Assembly (NCBI GenBank): GCA_947568835.1
Contig: OX387607.1
Coordinates: 9,563,701-9,627,700, forward strand
Origin: Protonemura montana
Taxonomy: Eukaryota; Arthropoda; Insecta; Plecoptera; Nemouridae
DNA: 64,000 nt
Direction of reading: 5' to 3'
Shown: positions 32,866 to 45,420 of the stretch, piece by piece
How positions within the stretch are numbered: position 1 is the first letter of the stretch
Layout of the letters: each line of letters opens with the position of its first letter
Notes under the pieces: generated by a model
Told to the model about the DNA's origin: nothing
The model's database searches: none
What the model saw: only the letters and a program-made list of their open reading frames with translations
Position numbers and translations under genes: made by a program

Positions 32866-34020
32866 ATTTATAATGAGTGTATTTCAAACATTGAAAATCA
32901 GACTGTCAAAATGACAGCAGACCTCACTCGACACAAAGTTGCGGCAACTGAAGTATAATTTTGCTTATAGTGTGTAGTAGCTTTACTCAATAGCATCTAG
33001 CAAAATAAACAGGAACACAAAAGACAAAAAATGTCTAAATACTTGAGAATTTTGAAGGATTTTTTAAAAAAGAAAACTACATTTCACTGGATCCAGCCAC
33101 ACCAACCTTACCTACTACAAAAATCAATACCTTTTAATCCTGGGGCTAAAATATCAGCCCTCTTGAAAACATTAATTAGCTAGTTTTGAAGAAGATAAAA
33201 GTCATCATCTACTTCACTGCAACAGCACTATCCATGAGATTATTGTGTTACTTTACAAAAAATAAAATTAAATAACTAGTAAAAAATGCAGTCTGTGCCT
33301 CTAAGCTACATATCTGAATTCTTCCATAGAAGAAAGAACTAAACTTCTTAATTCAATGATTCTTCAGAAGCTATATTCCCATTAATCTGTGGTCCTAACA
33401 TATTTTTAAGTGATGTCTGTGTTAGGTCCTGTAGAAGTTTTCAACAAGTTACAATTCATTGAAGTATCTGTAGAACAGTCATATAGATGCCTAGAAAAAT
33501 AAATTTGTTAAAAGCATTATGGTATACAACGATTGAATAGATTCTTTCAATGAATCTAACAGAACATCATACCATTACTATCTTTTCAGACCATCTCTTA
33601 CATTCCTGCCATATTATAGTATTATAATATAATATTATTATTATGTCATTATATTATATTATTATCGAATAAATGTTTTGTGACGATACTTCTAAGACCT
33701 AGAGCTTTACACATTTTTTGGACTGAATTGAGGCCATAACCACAACTAGTGCAGCCGTGGTTTAGACTAAGCTGCAAACTCGATGACAAGGAGCACTAGA
33801 CACTGACTTTAATTTTACATTTCTCAGTTCACATGCAATGAAGAGAACAACATGAGCCCAAGGATATGAGGGATAAGATATGCAGATAAGTAATTTCTAA
33901 GCACACAACTTGTACAATAAATTATCTTTAATTATTCACATGTTACAAAACAAGTAGACCTGATTATTTTACAAAACAAGTAGACCTGATTATTTTACAA
34001 AACAATCACACTTTATCGGG
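32866..34020. other. Intergenic stretch upstream of the HEAT gene
   Basis: No gene seen. It contains AT-rich palindromic sequence near 33,600-33,660, and two direct copies of a 26- to 27-base unit (AAACAAGTAGACCTGATTAT core) at about 33,949-34,004, next to the 3' end of adenylating-enzyme copy A. Confidence 0.45.
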
Positions 34021-37000
34021 TTAGTTCTTCTTGTTGATATCAATGTCGGCAATTGTAGGCAGGTTGGTAGGCCTGGCGTTGTATTTCTCACGAAGTTCTC
34101 GCTTCTGAATCTTTGCGTTGAACGAGTATGGAAGCGAGTCCACAAACTTAACACCTCCGTGCAGCCATTTGAATTTGGGCAGCGTATCTGCAATGTCAAT
34201 ATTAAATCAAACGTCTCACTTGGGAATCATCATTTATGCGATCCTACCTTAGGGGTCTAGTCACTTCATATTTGAATTATGGGGTTTCAACTACCTAATG
34301 GTCTTATTTCAATAGTTGATTTTAAATTCAATGTCATTGTTTTTTAACGAAATTCTGATCTCTTATTGGCGACTCGCAAATCAGGTTCCTAATTATAAAA
34401 AGAAATCATTTAAACATTTTTCATGGATTTTCACAAAAATTGCAAGTAAATTTCACCAGTCCAAGGTCCACTGCCTACACTTAAGCTACATCCTCAGTTG
34501 AAGCATAATTGAATTAATCAACCTACCTTAATTGTTAAAGTTTTGTCCTTGGAGCTGATATTGAACCACAGAAGAAAAAATGGATAGAAAACAAATAGTT
34601 TTGTTTCTTGCAAATAACCAACTGTCTACAGATGACAATAACTTAATATAGTTGTAAGGGTAAGACATTGGATATTTGTAAATTCATAGCAATAGGTTTT
34701 TTGCATTTCTGCCACAGTTTTTACCTTGAACAAGTTTGACGAGTTCCTCTTCGGTAAGTGTCTCCCCCTTCTTGACAACGACGATGGCAGTGGCATGTTC
34801 CCAGTCGGTGTCGTGATGGACTCCGATGCAGCACGCTTCCTGTACCTTTGGATGCCGAAGCAAAACCTCTTCGATGTCCGTTGCGGGGATCTGTTGAGTT
34901 CAAACAACTTATGTCAATGCTCTGTAAATTTAGGTAGGCATTTAAACAAGAAACTAAATCCAAACAAATAGAGTATTTAATAGTGAAGGTACTGAATAAT
35001 ATAAATATATTTATATGGTACAAGATCAAAAATTTAAGTTGCAAAACTGGAAAAAGCATCATTGGAGAGAAATCTGTTATATCTCAGTTCTTATTTAACT
35101 TCGACAGTTCCGACCGCAATTCTCTACCAGATCACATTGCAAACTACAATACGATATAATAGTAATGCCATGCACACAAAAGAATTACTTACATGTACAT
35201 TCCTATACTTGATGTGCTCCTTTATCCTGTCGACCATGTACAAGTAGCCATCATCATCAAAGAAACCAATGTCACCAGTGTGAAAGAATCCGTCGCTGTC
35301 AAAGATGTCATTGGTGGCTTCAACATTGTTCCGGAATCCTCTCAGGGCGTACGGGGCTTTCAAACAAAGTTCTCCTTCTTTTTTCGTACCCAGGGTTTTG
35401 CCAGTCGTGATGTCAATAATCTAGATTAAAAAATAAGCAATAAGAAAAAAGAACAAGTTTGGACTTAAGAAAAAAATGTCTGTAATCCTGTTTATATTTT
35501 AGTGAAAAGACAGGAACAGCTAAACATTGACCAGAAATATATTAATTTTATTTAGTCTTGACTTAATTGTACCAAATTTCTAACCTTGGCGACAACATTG
35601 TCAGCGAGCTTGCCAACGGTTCCTGGCCTTGTTGTCAGTCCATAGGCTGGACTGCACACTCCAACTGTCTCGGTACTTCCGTATACAGGTGTGATGTTGA
35701 GATTAAACTTCTCTCGCGCCAACTCCTGCATTGCCTTGGAGACTGGAGAGCCGCCGACAAGCGCAGACTTCAGCGAAGACAGGTCATAGCTCTTGCCCTC
35801 CGACGATTTCACGAGGGCTACAAGATGGCTCGGACTCATCACGAGAAAGTTGACCTTGTATTTGACGAGGGTGTCGAGGAAGATAAGTTCAGTAAAGATC
35901 TCGATGGGGATGAGCACACAGATCATGTGGCTGTTTAGTGAGAGCAGGCTGATGGTTTGGCCGGTGACACCGAATGGACCGGCGATGTTCACGGAAACCT
36001 CTTGGGCTTTATTGTTATCGCCGGACCTAAACATGTCAAAAAATTAATTAAAACTGAAATCCTGTGTATAACTGATGCTAGTGAATTAATAAATTGTAAA
36101 ATAACTTCGGTCAGTTTTACAATGTCCAGTAAAATAAGCAACCAGAGGTTTACATGAAAGTGTAATCTGATTGGCTGTGACCATGGAGATGAGTTTTAAC
36201 CGACAATTATCCTTTTTGCTGGAGATTGGAAAACTGGGTCTTTAATTGCCTACACCTGCAGTAATTGGGGATGCAAACTAAATTGAAATTATTTGTCCTC
36301 TTTTATGAAGTGTTTCTTCATTTTCAAATCTGGTAATCTAGTTCTTCAGTCTTGCTGACTGTTGTTTCTGGAGTGGTGTAAATTTACATGATGAACTCAT
36401 TTTCACAGATTGTAAATAAAAAACTCTCTAGGATTATGTTTTTGATGGGAATGGTTTTGCTCTGCATTGGGTTGTTTTCGGTCCTAAAAAAGACCGCGGC
36501 TGGTACTGACGTTTTCGACGAATTACCTCATCTTGAACCAGGCTTAAAATATCTCTCACTTGAGGTAGTTGAGGTCCATCTGCCTCATGATGGTTGTGTG
36601 ACAAACTTCAGCACACTTTGGTCGACCCGAAGAGCCAGATGTACACAGAACGGTTGCAATCTCGGTGTCCGGGTCTTCGATCTTGCCAAGGAAGAAGCCC
36701 TCCTCGCTGGGGTTGTCCTTTAGGTACTTGTAAATCTCGGCCATGGTTATGAAGATCACCTTCTCGTCATGCGTCTCGAGCACTTTGCGCATGGTGGCCT
36801 CGGCGTGCTCGTTGCAGACCATGATCTGCGGACGGATCGTCCTCACGAAGTGGGCCATGTCATCTGGAAAGCATACGACAACATTCCGATTCTATTATTC
36901 TCTCTATTCTAAGCAGGGTTTAATCTAGGAAAGTTTTGAAAAATCTCTTCTGGGCAGTAGATTTAACATGGGATTGAAACTATTTGAATTTTAGCGTTGG

Positions 37001-39472
37001 AAAGAGCTTCAATTAAAACTTTAAAGGTTGCAGAAGGAAAATAAAATGGTTCATTATTATACCATAAACCTTTATAGTTTGTGGTCCTACAGACAGAGAT
37101 TTGTTTGACTGATTTTCTTTGCATTGTTTGTTCAATCGTTTCAACCTTACAATCAACTTGGGCTTCGTATAGAAGAGTAGGTATCACAAATCAATAGACT
37201 TGTCTCATAGATAACGAAGATAAATCGTTAAATAATACTCATTGTCAATGGCCTTTTTACTTGATCGATGAGATTGGAAAATATAATCTAACTCGCTATC
37301 TCTGTAGTCTGTTGTAGTGCATGCTCGACATTGATGGGTTCTTTGACTAATTACTATCCCAGATACTATAACGCCCTGATTAAAATATAGCTAATCATGA
37401 TTAAACTCATTGACTCACGATATGCGATGAAGTCCAGGGAAAGCACGACTTGTCGTATCTAGCTTGCATTGTAAACCACCAGTCAAATGCATTTCAATTT
37501 TTTCAGATAAGATATAATTTGAACTTATGGTTGAAAATCGTCCAATTTACATTAGCGATTGAATTGATGTTTCACATACATTTGCATAAACCTCTGCGGG
37601 GTTGGTTTTAAAATTTATTTAAAATTTCTCTATGATCTCAGTCATTCAGACACTCGTATTTTCATTCTGAGGGGAAGGATCCGTACGTTTTTTCCGTAAT
37701 ATAACTGACATTTTTTTGTACACCCAGAAGTAGCAGCAACTTCTTAGCGGTCCTCTCCGGGAATGTGCAGAGTTGTAAAGATGATAATGAAATGCAATCA
37801 GATGACCAATTCACAATTTCTTTGTTTAAACTTTCATTATTCAATTCGCCTATTCAAGTAGACCGAAAAAATACTCCAATCGAATTTGTCATTTCTGGAC
37901 AAAAATTGTATCACGTCCTTGCATCACGTCTGGATCGTAGATATTTCCGTCGATAAGATAAGAAGTGAATCGACACAAACATTTTTAAAGCATTGATCTC
38001 GCCATTTTATCAATGAAATCGATTGTCATGCATGAAATAATTTGTAGAGCTTTTTTAAACTTACTTGTGTCAAAAGCGGGCGAGTATTAAACGTAGTCTA
38101 AGCGCAAGATATTGTCTCATTCATCAACACCTAGCTGGGTATGGAAATTCTTGCAGCGTAAAAGTCAACACGAATTTTATGTCTAGTTGGCTAGTTTTAG
38201 AGCAAAAGTACACAGAGTTTTAAAAAGATTTTAGTGTTTTATCGACAAAAATGAACAGGGAGTTCATATGAATTCATATCAATATGAACAAGTCTCAAAA
38301 TGAGCGTGAAAAAGCAAAATATCAGACCAAACATTGCAGACATTTTATGACCCTCTTGTAAAATTGATAATAATCGTGTAAGTGGCAGATAAAGGATCTA
38401 TCTTTATAAGATCATAAGTTTCGAAAAAATACCTTATTCGAACAAAATTTAATCCTTGCCTTCAACATACTTGATTTTTGGAATTCTAGCTACAACAGTA
38501 GGGGAAAAAAAAAACTCTACAAAGATTGATCTGAAATCAATAGAGGTATTTCCCCTTAACTTCTGCAGTTGTTTAATTTATTTGAAATTGTAAAACCGGC
38601 CCTTATAGGATATGATTTTCAGGTTTATGTGAGTAGTCCTCTTCCAGAATAAAGAATAAGCTACTTGATGACCTTACTCTCTCATTCCAACCAATGGGAA
38701 ATAGAATAACGAATTATTCTATTCAATTCGGAATATTCTATTCCACCAACTGTCAACTAATGATGTTTCAAAACTTTCATACTATGATTGCCGGTACCAT
38801 CATGTACTCACCGTACTCATACAAAGGGTTGACCGGTGCGATGGTGGCGCCGACGAAGAGGGTACCCCACATGACGGGTGCGTACTCGAGGGTGTTCGCG
38901 ATCACAGTCATAACAGTGTCTCCCGTGTTCAGTCCATGCTTGCGAAGTAGACCAGCGATCACCTTGGCGCTGTGCAAAATCTCCGAATATTTCAAAGATT
39001 CGTTTTCGCCCTGGCCATTTTTCTGAAAACGATTGGATGTATCTTTACTTAGATGAAACTGCGCAAAGTTGAATTATGCACAAAATATGCAGATTTCGTC
39101 CGAATCTACGAACTCGAAAGACCAGCAACGAGATGGATTGACCAAAAAGATTGAAAACATATAAATGGTAAGTAGTGTTCAATTTTTGTCTACTTAAAAT
39201 TTGGACTAACTATTGTTGAAGTACAAGCTGAGTTTGTAAATGGAATAAATATTAGAAAAACTCATGCCTTGATTGAATACCGCACGAGTTTTACACTTTA
39301 TAACTAAGTTTTACTTGATTCAAGTAAAAAGGTAACTGCAACTTACCTCAACAATTTGGGCGATTTTATCCCCGCCAGCCGCGATACGGTCGTGGAAGTA
39401 CGCCCCAACGCCCCAGGGGTTCTTGGTCACCTCCACTTTCGGTCCGTAGAAGAAAATCTCTTGATCTGCCAT
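34021..39472 (-). CDS. Luciferase/4CL-like adenylate-forming enzyme, copy A
   Basis: Seven exons: 39,347-39,472; 38,812-39,022; 36,560-36,863; 35,585-36,026; 35,193-35,420; 34,725-34,890; 34,021-34,187; phases 0,1,2,0,0,1; 547 residues, normal for the family. It is an AMP-binding (ANL) enzyme: activation motif TSGSSGRPK (about 186-194), YGSTE (about 329-333), HTGD (about 408-411), DRIKEHIK hinge (about 425-432) and the catalytic lysine in NAKI (K518). These enzymes adenylate a carboxylic acid with ATP and transfer it to CoA; the insect relatives act on fatty or aromatic acids, and beetle luciferases arose from them. The substrate cannot be told. The usual PKG is PKC here and the hinge KG is RN, both shared with copy B. 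No SKL peroxisome signal: it ends INKKN. Intact. Confidence 0.88.
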
Positions 39473-39528
39473 CTCGATCGCTTGGTACGACGGTGAAGGG
39501 TATGTGCCGCAGGTCTGTCACACTTTCT

Positions 39529-39536
39529 CTTTTATA
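39529..39536 (-). promoter_or_regulatory. TATA box of copy A
   Basis: TATAAAAG on the minus strand, about 60 bases upstream of the start codon. The same box lies at a similar distance before copy B. Confidence 0.65.
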
Positions 39537-39874
39537 TGCAATTGATAAAGACATCTTAATTGATAAAAACAATTTTTGTCCATTTACTTTTATCAGTTCA
39601 CCTACTCAAGCATTACTCATGAGTCATGTGTTGTGGTATGGTAATCAGTTAAAACCCGACCTTTGCCATGTAACTCTTTGCCTTTATTTTGATATAGGTA
39701 ATCTCTTACTAACTGAGCACACTCGCTATGTATTTTGCACGTGTGCAAAATTGCATTGCTTGCAGTAGCAAGAAGTTGCGTTGAAGAATAAGCGTTACGA
39801 AAGATACAAGAGTTCGACAAACTTGAGCTTCTTTAGAGCCAATTAATGCAGGTTTTTTATCATTATTATTATTT

Positions 39875-40298
39875 GTGGTGTTTAACGACGCACTGTTTTG
39901 ACATCTGGCCATGCGGCACTGGTCTAATGGCGTCGGTGAATGAGTGGATGATGATGAGGATGATGAACCTAACCTAGCCTAGAAGAGAGGAGGGGAAACC
40001 CGGTTCCGTCACGTAGCCTACTCCTATCGAAGGCACCAAGGGGTCCACCGGTTTAACGTCCCTTCCGAAGGACGGTATTACGCGATCAACAGGATTCCTC
40101 CACAAATCCATGCTGTCGAGAGGTTGATAAGCAAGGCGAGTGAAGTTGCTGTTCTAACTTTCATCCCTCCAACCTCTCTCCCTAACAGAACTGGTCATGT
40201 GTATGATGGTCACCCATCCAATACCTGATCCAGCGCAGTGTTGCTTAATTTCGGTGATCTAACGAGAACTGGTGTTTCCAACATGCCAAACCGTTCGG
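39875..40298 (-). repeat. 5S-rRNA-derived SINE, copy S4
   Basis: One of the best-kept copies. From the plus side: GTTTAACGACGCACTG, GTGGATGATGATGAGGATGA, CTAACCTAGCCTAGAAG, CTCTCGACAGCATGG-type segment, then GGTCACCCATCCAATACC (box C complement), GCTTAATTTCGGTGATC (box A complement) and CCGTTCGG at the head end. It lies just upstream of copy A and faces S5 in inverted orientation. Confidence 0.92.
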
Positions 40299-40444
40299 TG
40301 GGTGGTTTTTTTTTTTATCGTCAGGATCGATTTTCTCAGTTAAATATGGCCAAAGAATCACAAAATAACAATTAGAAATTTAAGTAAAGGTGAGAATTAA
40401 AAAATATGAGTCCTCGAAAAGACTTTCATAAATCATAACACACT

Positions 40445-40850
40445 GAACAGTTGGGAGTTTTGGAAACATCGGTTCTCGTGATCATCGAAGTTAAGCAACA
40501 TTGCGCTGAGTAAGGTATTGGATGGGTGACCATCATACACATGACCAGTTCTGTTCGGGAGAGTCTTGGAGGGATGAAAGTAAGTATAGCAACTAATTCG
40601 CTTGCTTATCATTTTCTCGACAGCATGGACTTGCAGAGAAATCCTGTTGTTCGCGTTGTACCGTCCTTTGGAGGGAACGTTTGGCCTTGGCGCTTTTCGA
40701 CAGGAGTAGGCTACGTACTGGATCGGGTTTTCTCTTTTCCCTTCTAGTCTAGGTTAGGTTCATCATCATCCACTAGACCAGTGCCACAGGAGCCGTTGTT
40801 AAAACAGTGCGTCGTTAAACCAAAAGTATCAATAAATAAATAAATCAATA
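40445..40850 (+). repeat. 5S-rRNA-derived SINE, copy S5
   Basis: A near full-length forward copy: TTGGAAACATCGGTTCTCGTG, GAAGTTAAGCAACATTGCGC, TTGGATGGGTGACCATCA, then the body to ACAGTGCGTCGTTAAAC and an AATAAATAAATAAATCAATA-like tail. The ATCGGTTCTCG...GATCACCGAA...TTAAGCA series matches insect 5S rRNA closely, with pol III box A and box C preserved. It forms an inverted pair with S4, about 145 bases away. Confidence 0.93.
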
Positions 40851-41143
40851 ATTATAGAGAAGCGAGAAATCAAAAGAGAATCTCGAAATCATTGTATTCT
40901 ACCGTTTGACCGGCCAGTTGAAACCTTATTATTTGCATAACATTTCGTAAAGAAAATCGTTCACAACCAAACTATGTTCAAAAAAAATACTTAATCGCTT
41001 CAAAGCACACAGGGAAAGGAAATTCAGGCCAATAAACACACAACAAGTATAAGAAATTAACTTTAATTGTTCACACGCCAAAAAACAAACAGACCTGGAT
41101 ATTTTTCAAAACAAATACTTCACTCGCCACCCCGTTCATCGGG

Positions 41144-44100
41144 TTAGTTCTTCTTGTTGATATCAATGTCGGAAATTGTAGGCAGGTTGGTAGGCCTGGC
41201 GTTATATTTCTCACGAAGTTCTCGTTTCTGAATCTTCGCGTTTAGCGAGTACGGTAGCGAATCCACAAACTTTACACCTCCGTGCAGCCACTTGAACTTG
41301 GGCAGAGTATCTGCAATGCAAATGTTCTTTGAAATTTCCCATTTAAAAATTATCTAGTCAGTTTCCCCGCTTTATCACGGCTTTACTTTACTGGAGTCAA
41401 GGTACCAGTACTGAAATAGTTATAAATTGAGTGTCTTGACGTTCTGGACAGAAACGCTTATTATTATTATTATTATTATTATTATTTCTATTATATTTGA
41501 GTGTTAGCAATAAAAGTGCTTTTCTGCTAGAAAAGAAAGCTATTGCAAAAGGTTTTTAAAGATCCAACTCATTCCCTACGGGTTGCTTTAGCTTGGAATT
41601 TATAAGGACAATTCGCAGAGAATGCGAATGAGGTCATTGAGTATGAAGCTTTCATTTCTCCCACAATTGTTACCTTGCACAAGTTTGACGAGTTCCTCTT
41701 CGGTAAGAGTCTCCCCCTTCTTGACGACGACGATGGCAGTGGCATGTTCCCAGTCGGTGTCGTGATGGACTCCGATGCAGCACGCTTCCTGTACCTTTGG
41801 ATGCCGAAGCAAAACCTCTTCGATGTCCGTTGCGGGGATCTGTCAAGATTAAATGACTAAATGTTAGGATGTTTGCATGTAATGAATGGATTAACAGACT
41901 GCAGTTGATTGAGTAATGTCTAGTCATAAAGTGTTCCACTGTAAAATGTCGGATTTAAATGTAGATTTCAAGTGACATCTTTATATTGTCCAGCTAAAAA
42001 AGATAACTGCACTCATCTCCATGGTCACAGACAATCAGATACTTCCACGACATTTTCCTAACAGTTTGCAAGACATTTATAATACAAACGTCACTTACGT
42101 GTACATTCCTATACTTGATGTGCTCCTTTATTCTGTCGACCATATACAAGTAGCCATCATCGTCAAAGAAACCGATGTCACCAGTGTGAAAGAATCCGTC
42201 GCTGTCAAAGATGTCATTGGTGGCGGCAACATTGTTCCGGAATCCTCTCAGGGCGTACGGGGCTTTCAAACAAAGTTCTCCTTCTTGTTTCGTACCCAGG
42301 GTCTTACCTGTTGTGATGTCAACGATCTGGATAAACAAAGAAAAAGTTCAGAAATTTGTCATTGGAGTTCTGTCCTTGTGACGACATGATCATCGTCAAT
42401 TATTTTTGAAAATTGTGCGGTTTTGCTTTCAATATGATGACTTTTTTCTAGGTAAAAGACACCCTGTTCAAATAGGGCAAGTTCGCATAGGTTTTGGAAA
42501 TGTTCATTTCCTCTCCTACCTTGGCCACAACGTTGTCAGCGAGCTTGCCGACTGTTCCTGGTCTGCTTTTCAGTCCATAGGCTGGATTGCACACTCCAAT
42601 TGTTTCAGTACTTCCATAAGCTGGGGTGATGTTGATCTTGAACTTCTCTCGTGCCAACTCCTGCATCGCCTTGGAAACTGGAGAACCGCCGACAATTGCA
42701 GACTTAAGTGAAGACAGGTCGTAGCTCTTGCCCTCCGACGATTTCACGAGGGCTACAAGATGACTCGGGCTCATCACGAGAAAGTTGACCTTGTATTTGA
42801 CGAGTGCATTCAAGAAGCCAATGTCGGTGAAGGTCTCGATGGGGATGAGCAAGCAGATCATGTGGCCATTTAGTGAAAGCAGGTTGAGGGTTTGGCCGGT
42901 CACACCGAATGGACCGGCGATGTTTACGGAGACTTCTTGGGCTTCTTGTTTGTCGCCGGATCTAAACATGATAGTTAAAACAATTGAATTTCAAATGAAA
43001 ACTTGAGTGTTGATGTCTTAGAATCATGGAACAGTAATTTGACACTGCATTTGACATCTTGCTCCGTCAAACGTCAAACTTCTTTGGATTGTGCCGTTAG
43101 ATTACTTTAGAATTTAATCTTAGTTATCTTTAATGCATATCATGATACACGTATTCCTTCTGGACGTTTATTTTTTTTTTAAATAAGAATTCATTGTGAT
43201 TTAAATCTTGTCATGAGAATGTAAATAAAAACTGTTTTATCCAAAATGTCTCTTCAAGCAAACCAAGTTTAAAATAAGTCACCATCAGTCTTAACATATA
43301 TCTCACTTGAGGTAGTTGAGGTTCATCTGCCTCATGATGGTTGTGTGACAAACTTCAGCACACTTTGGTCGACCCGAAGAGCCAGATGTACACAGAACGG
43401 TTGCAATCTCGGTGTCCGGGTCTTCGATCTTGCCAAGGAAAAAGCCCTCCTCGCTGGGGTTGTCCTTTAGGTACTTGTACATCTCGGCCACGGTTATGAA
43501 GACCACTTTCTCGTCATGCGTCTCGAGCACTTTGCGCATGGTGGCCTCGGCGTGCTCGTTGCAGACCATGATCTGCGGACGGATCGTCTTCACGAAGTGG
43601 GCCATGTCATCTGGAAAGCATACGACAGCATTCCAGTTCACTGCTAGCTTTCTGATCCAAGCAGGGTACAATTTAGGGTTGCGCTAACTGGAGAACCTTC
43701 TACGGGGAAAAAATAAAAGCTTGTGAAATCTGATTTAAATAGCAAACGCTTGCAATGCGCGGAGTATTTTATTTTTAGGAACACTACTACCCTTCAAAAA
43801 TTGAGTTCCCGTTTAGGTCTCAATTTTTGAGAAAAAATAACAATAAAAAACTAAAAACTAATTGTTAAACTACTTTTAAACAACAATAACATTCATTCAA
43901 TAGCAATTGGCAATAGCAATAGCAATAACAATGGAAATAGTGTCAAGAATTCTCTCCGATATAATCGTTTTCTCCACTGCCTACTACAAACTGTTCGTGG
44001 ATGATTTGGCTTTCCCTAACTCCTAGTAGCAGCCAACACTCACCGTACTCATACAAAGGGTTGACCGGTGCAATGGTGGCGCCGACGAAGAGGGTGCTCC

Positions 44101-44656
44101 ACATGATGGGCGCGTACTCGAGGGTATTTCCGGTGACTGACATGACAGTGTCTCCCGCGTTCAGGCCATGCTTGCGGAGCAGACCAGCGATCACCTTGGC
44201 GCTGTGCAGGATCTCCGAAAACTTCAAGGACTCTTCTTCGCCCTTGCCGTTGTTCTGAGTAAAAACGTTTGGTAATACGTTAGGAAATTGCGAGGGATTC
44301 ATATGAGATTCATAGTGACTTATGAGATTTAAGTTCAAGTATGGTTATTCTATTTACAAAAAATTCTTCTGGATCACTCCTAGGCAGTAAGAGGTATGCA
44401 TGAATGTGGAAGAACTCAGGAAGAAACATAAAATCAATTGCAATCCTGATTAACTATTGCTATTTGCTATCAATTCGTGACTTGTAATTAATTAAAATAT
44501 CTTTAGAATGTCTTTAAAGCGGTAACTAACCTCAACAATTTGGGCGATTTTGTCTCCGGCAGCTGCGAACCGGTTGTGGAAATATTCGCCAACACTCCAG
44601 GTGTTCTTGGGCACCTCCACTTTCGGGCCGTAGAAGTAAATATCTTTGTCTGCCAT
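41144..44656 (-). CDS. Luciferase/4CL-like adenylate-forming enzyme, copy B
   Basis: Seven exons: 44,531-44,656; 44,044-44,254; 43,307-43,610; 42,520-42,961; 42,099-42,326; 41,674-41,839; 41,144-41,310; exon sizes and phases identical to copy A; 547 residues. Key motifs: TSGSSGRPK (about 186-194), YGSTE (329-333), HTGD (408-411), R426-x-K-E hinge and K518 in NAKI. It ends INKKN with no peroxisomal SKL. Predicted ATP- and CoA-dependent carboxylate ligase, substrate unknown. Exons 3 and 6 are almost identical to copy A by eye (about three changes in the 166 bases of exon 6), while exon 1 differs at about 20 positions and the introns are mostly unlike. That fits recent tandem duplication with patchy gene conversion. 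Intact. Confidence 0.88.
41459..41488. repeat. (ATT)n microsatellite
   Basis: About nine ATT units in intron 6 of copy B. Confidence 0.9.
43738..43838. repeat. Decayed relative of the foldback element at 14.6 kb
   Basis: Shares GCAAACGCTTGCAATGCGCGG and the following GTATTTTATT with the 14,590 element, then an imperfect short hairpin (TCAAAAATTGAG / CTCAATTTTTGA arms). It sits in intron 2 of copy B. Confidence 0.7.
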
Positions 44657-44713
44657 CTCGACTGCTATATACTAGAGTACAATTGAAAGTGCCACAGATT
44701 TCGCACTCACGCA

Positions 44714-44721
44714 CTTTTATA
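44714..44721 (-). promoter_or_regulatory. TATA box of copy B
   Basis: TATAAAAG on the minus strand, about 60 bases upstream of the start codon; the counterpart of the copy A box. Confidence 0.65.
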
Positions 44722-45084
44722 GACGTTCAGATTTTAAGTGATTGATATCAATAATATGCGTCAGTTGTGTTTTATCAGGGAGATCACCCAGGCATTTTGG
44801 TGGCGAAATCTGTCATAAAACGACCTTTGTAGTTACTATCTCAACTTTGCAACCCAAAAATTACACTCACAGCTATACGAATCACGTGTTACCTTGATTA
44901 ACCAACAATATTACAATCACTGGAAGCCGACCACTCTGTTATGTAATTTCGAGAGACTTCAAAAATGTGTGATTTTAGCTTAATTGTCTTCTCGACTAAG
45001 TTATTTTTTGTTGTTGTTGAAATATCCCCCAAAAAATTGTCCGCATATGACTGAATGACATTTTCTCATGCTACATCATAGCCC

Positions 45085-45389
45085 ATGATGCAGGATAAGC
45101 AACTGGAATATCTTTCTGAAGCCAGAACTGCTGGTTACCCTTGGTTACCCTTGGTTACAAAAAGTCCCAACTATCCTGGTTCTTTTTATTGTAATAGACT
45201 GCCAGGAGCCTTAAAAGCAATCAGCAATGATAAACTCTACAACGAAAAATTACATACACTTTTAATTGACTGTACAGTATATTCACTTAAAGAATTTGAA
45301 TATACGACATAGTATATTTTCCTTCCTCATGTATATATTAGCGTATATTAATAACTGACTTATTCAATAACATGTATTGTTCTGCTGAA

Positions 45390-45416
<27 letters not shown>
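45085..45416 (+). mobile_element. LINE 3'-end fragment with (ATT)n tail
   Basis: The open frame 45,085-45,312 has the typical end of a non-LTR retrotransposon reverse-transcriptase protein: an N-x-LP-x2-(I/L)K-x-I segment (NRLPGALKAI), a helical stretch, then CTVYSLKEFEYTT and stop, like the usual YS-x-x-EFL ending. After it come about 80 bases containing GACTTATTCAATAACATGTA and GCTGAATAAAATT, then an (ATT)n tail. Only the last few hundred bases of the element are present (5'-truncated), as is common. Probably a Jockey/CR1-type LINE; the clade is not certain. Confidence 0.65.

Positions 45417-45420
<4 letters not shown>

Noticed and set aside
36388-36723. Plus-strand frame with a hydrophobic start, opposite copy A
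   Set aside because: The second half is the complement of exon 3 of copy A and the first half is intron; no independent evidence for a gene.
40445-40520. Functional 5S rRNA gene
   Set aside because: Only the internal part of 5S is present, followed by unrelated body sequence shared by eight other copies. It is a SINE head, not a gene.
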